From: Choristoneura fumiferana
Lineage: Eukaryota > Arthropoda > Insecta > Lepidoptera > Tortricidae
Assembly: GCF_025370935.1 (NCBI RefSeq)
Contig: NC_133483.1
Span: forward strand, 3,775,959-3,839,958
Length of the DNA: 64,000 bases
Direction of reading: 5' to 3'
Part shown: in pieces, positions 37,201 to 47,800 of the stretch
Layout of the letters: every line of letters starts with the position of its first letter
How positions within the stretch are numbered: the stretch's first letter is position 1
The notes under the pieces: model-generated
What the model saw: only the letters and a program-made list of their open reading frames with translations
Databases searched by the model: none
Told to the model about the DNA's origin: nothing
Made by a program: the position numbers and the translations under genes

Positions 37201-40200
37201 ACCTTATCTCATAAAATAACAGGCAATTCATTGTGATACTTGTTTGTCTAGGTCCTCGCGCGCGGCCCGTGCGGAGTCGGTGAGCTCCGGCGAAGAAGAC
37301 GAAGAAGACGAGGGCTTCCATCTTCTCACGGCTGAGAACCTGTTCTCCACTCTCCTGCACAGGGTAAAGAGCTGATGCATTGTTGTTCATCATACATATC
37401 TCGTGAGCAGAACAGCGTGAAGCCATTTGTACTGACTGCGTTCCAATTGCTCGTAGATTTCATTTGTTTATTCATTTATAAGTCATGTTCATTATAGTAG
37501 GTTTGATCCCACTAGTATTATAAATGAGAAAGTTTGTTTGTTTGATACCCCTTCACGTCTTAACCGCTGGACGGATTTAGATGAAATTCGGTATACAGAT
37601 AGTTGCGAGGCTCGGGGAAGGATATAGGTTAGGTTAGGTTAGGTAGTTTTTATCCCGGAAAATTGCATAGTTCCCTCGGGATCGCGATAAAGCTAGTTCA
37701 TTTTATTTGGACGACCGGATGGCCTAGTGTAGTGTGTCTATTTATCTATATAAGTAATCCGTTGCCTAGTATCCATAGTACAAGCTTTTTTTATTTTTTT
37801 TATTTGACTGGATGGCAAACGAGCAAATGGGTCTCCTGATGGTAAATATCACCACGCCCATAAACATCTGCAACACAGGTATTGCAGACGCGTTGCCAAC
37901 CTAGAGGCCTAAGGTGGGATACCTCACGTGCCAGTAATTTCACCGGCTGTCTTACTCTCCACGCCGAAACACAACAGTTAACAAGCTTTGCTTAGTTTGG
38001 GACTAGGCCAATTGGAGTCAAGTGTCCCATGATATTTATTATGTATTTAAGTGACATTTTGTTATAGATACACGACACTCCGATTTGGGGTAAAAATGAT
38101 AATCCTTACACTATTTTACTCTAATAACATTTCATTACAAACCTTTAGATCCGTAAAATCGTCTTTCTTTTCCTAACAAAACTGCATATATTCCAGGTAC
38201 GCGCCTTGACCAACCGTCTGAACGGCGAGGAGGGCCCCGGCTTCCCCCAGCACCCGCACTCGTTATTCAACAACTTGCACCAGTCGCCCTTCTTCAACAG
38301 GTGGGCATTGTAGCTAGGCGCTTGTTTGGCTTTAGTGGACCCCCAGGACTTAGGAGCCATCCGTATATTGTGTTATTATTGTTTATATCCATAAAACGTG
38401 TCGTACAGATCGCTAACTACGTATCATGGGAAATTGGTAGCATGCTATTTTAAGATACATTAAAAAATTCCCAGTACGTCGTGGTTAGCGATATGTAAAG
38501 AAAGATAACATTTATTTGTGACAACATGGGAATAATAAATCAGCTTGAACTTGGTTTGACACGCTACCGCGAGTATATGTCACGAAATCGTCCCATATCA
38601 ACCATCTGCCGGTCTTGCGAGCAGTGCTTATCTTACCTTGGGGTAATTTGGTCATCTCATCATACATTGAAAAAGAAAAACACGTTAAAATATTGTGTAA
38701 TCTGACAGAATTTTCAGTAAAAAAACTCACTAACATCATTGTAATTGTCAAGCATATGCATAAGAGACTGACATATTTACCAAGTACTCGGGTATAAATC
38801 ATTTCATTTTTAATATAGTTTTAACTCATCGTTAATGCTTTAGTCCTCTTGCGTTAATGCTGTAATATACGTGGTGGGTTTAACAAAGTTAAATGATGCC
38901 AGTCAACAATGTACCATTAGGCCGCGTTTCCACCAGAGATGTGCAAGGATGCGTTACGAGACATGTGTTTGTCATTCATGAACCAATAGAAACGTTTCAT
39001 TTACCTATCCTAGCTCAGCGCATCTCTAGTGGAAACAGTTCGACGGAGCGAGGGCAGATAAATAAAGCGTTTCTATTGGTTCATGACAAACATATTCTCG
39101 CACATCTCTATTGTATTTTTCACCTATGATGAGTTCTGTGACATTTGAAAATTTTCCGAATTACGCATATGATGTTCGCAAAATATTTTTTTTAAATATT
39201 TTTTTACTTTAAAGCAAAATTAAAAAAAAAGTAAAACTGTACTTTTTAAAAATATATAGCAATATCAGCGTCCATTAAATAGACTTCATCGAATGCGATA
39301 GAAAAATATATTTTTCACACCTCTCCTTCAGAAAAGTAACTTTTCCTCCCTGACGAGAGGGAGCAAAGTGCAACTTTTCTGGTCAAGGCTTTTCTAAGTG
39401 TTTTATTGTTTGTTTTATTATTTGTTCAGTTACCAAAGACGTTGTGCACAGGCGCCACGCCAAAATTCGTCTGGAACTGACGCGTAGGCCTGATGATGAT
39501 GATTGCAAATTAATAAAAAAATAAGTTGATAATTGTAAAGCCATGCTATTTTCTATGCTGGTTGTTCTTTAATAATATTTAGATTTTTTTTTTAAGTTTC
39601 TTAATGCTCGGTGTGAAAAGTTGTATGAGCCACTCGGGAGCAAAATTATTTTCATCTTGGGCGTTAACACTTGAATCCCTCATTAAGCTCAGGATTCTAC
39701 TTTAGAATCCCTCGCTACGCTCAGGATTCTATTGTAGAATCCTTCGCTACATTCTGGATTCAATGTACGCCCTCGCCGTAAATACACCATTTTGCTCCCT
39801 TGTGACACAAATAACTATTTTTTTAAATGACGCAATGTGTGAAACGGAACAGAGTAGTGACGTGACACAACATTATCGGCAATTGCCGCGGTTCATTATT
39901 CGATAACAGTGAACACTAAGATATTTAAAAATTTTAAACAAAACTTGCATGATTTTTTAAACGCGGCTACTTGGAACGCGGCCGCAGCCATCTTGTGCCT
40001 CTTGTGGCCAGTGCTTGTCAGTATCACTGTCAGTACGAGTGCGTTTGCCTTGTACCTATACGAGTTGAGTTTCCGTTGCATTTTCTTTGCATTGTATTTT
40101 GTTACTGTTCATTTCTGTTATTATTGTTGTTGACTTTTGTTGCCTACTGTTTCGCGTTAAGTTTGTTGTTATTTTTGACAAAATGCCGAAAGGGTCTAAA

Positions 40201-41835
40201 AAGACTGTTTTGAACTCCCAGTCGGGAGTTTGTAATTCGTTTGAGGGATTATTACGAGCGAGAACGAGAAAACGGTGGCCCGGTGGGCGGAAAACAGGAA
40301 AAATATATTTTTTTTAAATATTATGCAACTTCTCAGAAAATAGGCACTAATAACTCTTAGAAAAATCGATAGTTCACTCGATAAATGGTACATCTCTAAA
40401 ACTGTCAAACTGGAAACGTCATAGAACTCATCATAGGTGAAAAATATTATAGTGGAAGCGCAGCTTTAGGGGTTGTTTCACCATCCATTGATTAGTGTTA
40501 ACTGACGGTTAAATGTGATGCCGTCTCTATTTGTTTTGTCCGAATAGACGGAGACGGCATCACATTTAACCGTCAGTTAACACTAATCAATGGATGGTGA
40601 AACAGCCCCTTATAAATAAACTTCGTAAGACTCGCGTCAAATTTTGACTATCAGAATCTGAAAGTTTCAATAAAAAAAAGTTACGTTAGCTTATTTAAAC
40701 GTACGCATTGAATTTTGTACGCTGGGCGATTGAATAAAAATATAGAAATAAAAAAAAAACTGGTAAACTTTTGTCCAAAATTTGGTTAATAGTTTGGATT
40801 CAATAACTAAAGTAAAGGTAAAGAAAATTATACAAGATAACTAAATACATTGAAATAGACAATATTAAAATTGAAGTTATTGAATTTAGACGAAAACTAG
40901 CATGATTTAGAATTGTTGTCTATATTTTTGTGCTGAGTATACCAACTAATTATTTTAAATTTATGCATGCAGCCCCCACTTACCGCGGAGACATTTGCTG
41001 TGAGTATACAATTTACGTATTAACCATTAATGTAATAAATTAATGTCATTCCATTATATACTTAGGCCATAATTATCACCAATAAAGTGGTGGCATTGGT
41101 TACACTCTATTACTTACATTGGGTGCTACACTTTTTTGTCATAATGTAATGTTTGATCGAATGATCGTTTAGTATAATATTTAAATATTTTAGAAAAAAA
41201 CATTTATAGGGCTACTTAGAATTAGAACCCACACTAGTTTATTATTATAAATGCGAAAATATTCTCTTTGTCTGTCTGTTCCTCTTCACGCTTTGACCGT
41301 GAACTGATTGAGATAATATTTGGTATGGAGAAGGTGAAACCCTAGCAAAAACATAGGACAGTTTTTATCCCGGGAAACTGCGCAATTCTTCGCCGACAGA
41401 GTCGCGGGCGACAGATAGGGAGTAGGTTATAATATTTATCTACTATTATTTCTGAAAAGTCGTACTTTGAATGTAACTTACATTATACGAAAAAATCATT
41501 AGACCAAACAATACATTAGGACATAAAATATTCGATCATCGGATATAGACCCGTCTTTACTTCATTAATTTCATGTCCATTATGTTTTCATGCAGCACTC
41601 ATAGATATGTGGAAAGTAAACGAAGCGTATCGGAAACGTGAGTTTATCTATTAAGAACTCGCTTCTTGCTATACCTACAACTGAAACAATATGTACTTAT
41701 GGAATATCTTATTTATCGATACGCCTCTAACATTAAAACCCTTTTATTCATACCACTTTATGCAACTGAATTAAACACAACTGCCTAGAAACTTAACGAA
41801 GACCAATGTCCAACAGTGGACATCTCCCGGCTGAT

Positions 41836-41867
<32 letters not shown>

Positions 41868-44800
41868 AAACATGTTAGTGCCGTCAAACACTTATTATTG
41901 CAGAATCTGATTGACGTATACCATTGAACTGCTTCGCAGGTGTGCTCACTATGTTTTCTTTCAGCTAAAAGCTAATGTTAAATTTTAAATATATCTCTGC
42001 TTGAGAGGCTATACGTCAAACTACTAGGCTTAACACTCGCCCACTTTTTATTGTGATATTGATACGAAACTTGGCAATTATGCGTGGTTCTGATGACAAT
42101 AGGTAAGCTGATCTGATGATGGAGCCGGAAGCTAGGTACGGGAACGCCAAGACAACAATGTAAACTAGCCGTGTCTGGTCATGTTAGAATAGTCTTAAGA
42201 GTCTACTTTGATCAAGAATGACATCCAAAGTCAGATTTTTTTAGTTTTTAAACTAGTTTTTGTTTGTTTGTGATGTTTTATAAACATAAAGTTTGGCTGA
42301 CAGACGCGAGGGCTGGGGCACGCGCGACCTGCACGCCGACTTCGACTCGATGTTCAACAAGTCCCGCCAACAGATGCCGCGAGGTGAGTGCCACGTTGCC
42401 AGCTTGTGCACCCGCTTGTCTCGCACGGGGGAAACGTTGCCGGCTCTCACACGCGCACGGGCATGCACACACCACTTGTAAATATGAAGGGTGCGTCGCC
42501 AGTTTCATTTTATTTGAACTTGGCTGGACACGCTGCCGCGTGTCTAGATATACATGAGGAATCGAATGGAGTCGATAAAATGTATAGAAAAAAAAAACAG
42601 CACATTTCACATTAATTGAGCAAACTATGAAACTCAAATGTGTTTCGTGAATAAAAAAAATCAACACTTACAGTTACTAGATACATAAATCCAATTCATA
42701 AATCTGATGTAAACACTACTATATACTGCTAAATGTGAACTAAATGCTGAAGATAATAAACAACATTATAATCAGTGTACATAGCTTAATATGTAGAAAT
42801 TGACATTCATTGAATTGTACTTAGGTAAAGTTACTTTCTTTAAAATGTAAAATACAGAAAAATTAAGCGACATTAAAACAGCTCTGTATGATTATTTGAC
42901 TCAAATTCACGCTGCTGGTAATAAATTTATAAAAGTTTTTTCCAAATTTCGCATTAAAATAAGAATGAAACCGAGTTGCTATTGCTTGTGCTTAGTTTTG
43001 GCGTCATCGTGTCGCTATCTAATAAATCATGTGTGTCATTACGTAGACTTACTGTTTTTTTATTGCAATATTCCGATTTTTATTGGAGGAGACTAATAGA
43101 AAATATAATCAATTTAGAAAAAAATATTCTGAAAAAAATTGCTCTTATCGGATTTTATAACGAAGTTACTTCGTGAAAAACATTTTTTTATTCAAAATGT
43201 AATGTAAAAAAAGAACAATTTAATTAATATGAGTAGTGAGCAGATCAACCGTATATTGTGACAATGAAAAAAAAAATAACTCCTCTGAAATTTGTAATTA
43301 TTATGAAAAAATATTGATCAAAATTTTGACGCATAAATAATTCAGCAAGCATTTTGGCACTCACACTTAACCAAATGTCATGTACTCATGTAGATTTGGA
43401 CAGCACCGCACACGCAGCTAGCGCACGCGCACCGAGCGTCGTCGCTTCACTAAACAGCGAGTAGCTCGCCCGTCCACTAAGCGGTCGAGCGACTCGCCCG
43501 CAGCCGCGTTGAGCGCCGGCGACGTTTTCCACCCGCCGAGTAGTTTTCATTAACATTAACTAAAATATAATGGACTATCATCACATCACAGTAGTCGTTG
43601 TCTATAGTCTATTATATAGAGTGTTTATAATTTTCAGATTTTTCCATAACATTTTTAATGACATTAACGATTTTTGCATTGTAGTGTTTTTTTATTTGTT
43701 TAAATCGCATTCTTTGTGCAGGTGTTTCCCCTACTCGCTAACATTCGCAGGAAAATGTTGCGTTGCTCCGATATTATAAGTTCAGCTCGCACTTTATCGA
43801 CATCGCACGAAGTGTACGAAAGGCATATCACATCACAAGCCGCTTCGGCGACGCAGTGTAGTCGTAAAATGTAGAATTTCCATTTTTCATTTAAAAAGTT
43901 TAACAGAATTTTCTTTCAACAGTTTTGATATTAGAGAACGATACGGACTGACATTTGTTCGATATTTATTTTGGAAAGCGGTTATGGCATAAATGTGTAG
44001 CTAGTGTAATATGGTAGCACCGAAGTAGTGGCGATCGTTGGATCGACAACTTAGCTGCAGCCACCGGGCGCGGGTCGCGGGGCGCGGGGCGGCGCGGCTC
44101 GGGGCGGCGGCAGCTGTCTGAGTTGTGTTGATGGTTGCAGTTGGGTTGCGCGTTACACTGCATGCTCCGACCAAATCTTCACTCCACACCGCCACCGGCG
44201 CCGACAAACCGGCCACAAACGCCACACAACAATAGGTACAAACTATATTTATTTGTTCATTCATGTGTTCTGTGTTCGCATCGCGCTCGCGCCGCGGCTG
44301 TCCGCCACTAGATGCCTCGTCGTGTGCGACACGCGCTGTTGTCATTTAGTTCGCATACATGGTCAGTTATTCGAAAGCAACATTTAAATGCATCTCTGTG
44401 TTCCGTTTGAGCTTTATTTTCGATCTAAAACGATTAGTCATCTAGCCCTTCTAGTCTACATTAACTTTTAACAATTCGCATCGATGTTTGCATTGTTTGT
44501 GACCCACTCTATTATTACTGTATTTTTTTACGTGTCTCCTCCGCCTCGACTCCGAATTCTGCGAGAGCTCCCCGTTCAATCGAAACGAAGGTCGACTCCG
44601 TGAACTCGCAAAATCGCACTGTAAATATACCATCCGAGCGAGCGTTCTGCATGATCGAAACGTGTGTTTTCCGATTACATTTCAGGTAATAGTAAGAAAT
44701 CCGGTAAACAGCAAAGCGAGAGTCGGACCGCGGAGGATCGGGGCGGGGAGGAGCTGGACCTCGGCGCGATACAGCTGTCGGAGCGCGAGGCGCGCGCGCT

Positions 44801-47800
44801 GTCCGGCCTCACGCCCGCGCTCGCGCGCCGTCTGCAGCGCGAGCTGCTGGCCCAGCTGCCGCCCGCCGCCGCCCGAGAGCTGCGCCGCACGCTCTCGCTG
44901 CACGCGCCCGCCCCCGCCCCGCCCCGCAGCCCCCTCACCCGCACCCCCGCCCAAGGAGGACGCCCAACAACCAGCTAAAGAGGACGCCCCGAGCTCCCCG
45001 CAATACTCCACTCTGCCGCGCCTGGCGCGCCGCTCGCGGGACCCGTCGCCGCCGCGCGAGGAACAGCCCCGGGCGCGCGGCACGCCCGAGCGCCCGCTGC
45101 TCAGCAAGTACTTGACCCCCGAGCGGGCGCTGTCGCTCGACGACTCGTGCTCGTCCGACAGCGGCAGCCTGCTGGCCGAGCTGTACGGGCCGCTCGGCCC
45201 CGCCGCCAGTCCGTGCGCGCCGTAGACCAGCCCCGGAAACGCGTCTCCCGCTTCCTCCGCCCCGACTTTTTCGACGCGCCGCCCGACGAGACCCTCCTGG
45301 CCCGACAGAAGCGAGAGAAAGAAATGGAGACGCAGAAGATCCTGCGGGAGATTCGGGAGAAGAAGAACCGGTCCCTCGATTCTTCGCCGAGGAGCCCCAC
45401 CGAGTACGGGGACGTGCAGCATCTGTTCAGGGACGAGCCCGTGCTGGCTCGCAAGTGTGTGTCCCCGAGTATCCTGCTCGGCAAGGAGCGCAGCAGATCC
45501 AACACGCCGTTCTTCCCGATGTTAGATAATATCAAGGAGACCGCCTTGGACGTTTCCCAAAAAATTAAAAATTCCAGTATCAACACTGAAATCAACGAGA
45601 GATGGCAAAAAACGAACATTGACGATACCGATTCGCATAGAGATTCTAAATTGACTAGGCCGAAAAGCTTTCCAGTAAAAAATTTGGATCAGTTCGATGA
45701 CCAACCACAAAACGCTGTGTCGCTAACCCTGAGCAAGGAAATAGAAAGCAAAGACGCGACACTATCCAGGGAATCCAAACTTATACGGCCGAAAAGTTAT
45801 CCCACGAGCAGCCCGTCTCCCGAGAAAGTTTACGTGAGTCGTAACACCAAGAAAGATGGATCTCTTCGTAAACCTTCATTAAAGGAGGAGACCCCTCCTC
45901 CTCCACTTGACACTAAAAATGATGTTGAAGTGAGCTTCAGTATTAGTTTACCCAAGAAGACGAAACCTGTCGCACCGGTGAAAACGGAAAATGTGAACGA
46001 TGCAAACAAAGATAAAGAAGAATCTGTTAAAGATAATCAAAGCACTAATCTTGTCCTGAAAAAATATGTTATTGTAAATAAAGATTCCGTTGATAAACCT
46101 GAAATGAAAGATCAGAAAGTGGAGAACAGATTGTCAGTAGGAAATGGCAATTTGAATGGTAATGCTTTAAAGGATGAGTCTAAGGAAGACACGAAAGTCA
46201 AAGTCGTGACCAGCGCGTCGAAAAAAGAAATAACACAGAAATCTTCTGAAGTCGAAGGTAGCGAAAAGAAAGGAACCATCAAAAAGAAAATTATCAAAAA
46301 AGTTTCTTCGAAATCAAAGACTGATGTGGGAAGTCAGGACGCTGACAAGAAAGATGGTAAGCCTGCTACTGAAAAGAAAAAGGTCACAAAGAAAGTGAAA
46401 GAGAAGGAATCTGAGAATGGTGCTAAACCAACTGTCACAAAAAAGAAATCGGTGTTGCAATCAATAGGACATAAATTAGAAAAATTTGCGTCATCAAAAT
46501 CAAACTCTCCTGAAAAAGTATGTGAAGCCAAAACATCTGCAGTTGAGACTAAGAAAGAAAGTTCAAAGCTTAATCGAACACAGAGAGAACACTCCGTTCC
46601 AGTGACTGTAGAGCCACCCACCGAGTCGAATCTTATCAAAAGAGCAGTAACTATTACAGATGTGGCTACTCTCGAAAACCAGGCGACGGCTCCTAGCAAA
46701 ACTACTGTATCCAAAGTGTTAGGTCTATTCAAGAAATTCGAACCAAAAGAAAAAGTAGTTAAACCATTAGAAAAAGCCCAAAGTGAAATCGTAGAATCCA
46801 GTACCGTAGATTTTAAGAACGAGGCGGCAGAAGAATCTGCTGACGAAAAACCGAAAAGACCCACCTCATTGCTGCTCAATGGTTTGGGTCGAAAGACTAA
46901 AAGTGTAAAAACAACGAGTGACAGTGTCCCCAATAACTCGAACGAACGTGACGAACAGATCGTACTTAAGAAAGATGCCGAAACTAAAAATATAAGAAAT
47001 AGTTTAAAACTGGATTTCTCCAGGTTGCCAAGAGTTAAAAAAATAGTTCCTACTGATAATGTGATAGAACCACAAATTATGAACGTTACCTCTGTACACA
47101 AAGAGTCTGAAAAGAAAGAAGTCGAGAGAAATGGCACGCTTGAAAATAGTGCTGATGCCATTGATACGCAGAGTCGTAGTCGATCCAGGAGTCGATCGAC
47201 TGTTTCCAATTCCGAGGTGAAGTCTGATCATAGTAGTGAAACTAAGTTACGAGACATCGTGCTGGAAGAGAACAGCGTACTCTCACCTCGCCGCAATCCG
47301 GAGCCGACCACTCCGGAGAGGGAAGATATCGTAGACAGAATACGAAGGAAGAGTTTCTACTCTAGGTTCAACGAAAAGAAACAACGACGAAAGAGTAATT
47401 TGGTCGGTCCAGGGGCAACAGAGTACGATCCATTAGCGGTGTTGCACGGGCCGGAACGCTCGCACGACGCGCCTTCCTCCCCCCTCTCTTATGACCTCTC
47501 CCCCGGATACTCCGTCGCCTCCGACCTTTCCCCCTCCACCGACCGCTATCGATCTCTATTGACTGATTTGCCTCTTAGCACTAGGAATAACGTAAGATAT
47601 GATACCTACGGACTGAATGATAAAGTAGATACGTACCGATCTCTCGATAGAAACGAATTCCGGAAGTACCCTGGCAGTAGAAGTTACTTAGACTATGACC
47701 AGCTACCCTCCTACGGAACCGTGAGTCACAGGTACTCGAGAACTAAGTCGCTGCTAGATAACTGTGATGGTACGGAGGAGACGACACTTTCGAGCCTCAG

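Noticed and set aside
37626..37645. Interstitial telomere repeat (TTAGG)n
   Set aside because: Only about four units, inside a Helitron-like repeat; a shorter run at 56919 is similar. Not evidence for a telomere fusion.
44001..44345. Minus ORF of 114 codons with Ala/Arg-rich tail
   Set aside because: Lies in a CpG-rich intron patch. The composition explains the open frame and no motif is present.
44829..44929. A small intron that would explain the first NUAK frame break
   Set aside because: It would remove the well-formed helix segment RLQRELLAQLPPAAARELRR and its acceptor lacks a proper polypyrimidine tract. A single-base indel is simpler.
44682..47209. Long minus-strand ORFs (246 and 291 codons) opposite the NUAK giant exon
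   Set aside because: They are antisense shadows of a biased coding exon. No splice or family evidence supports them.
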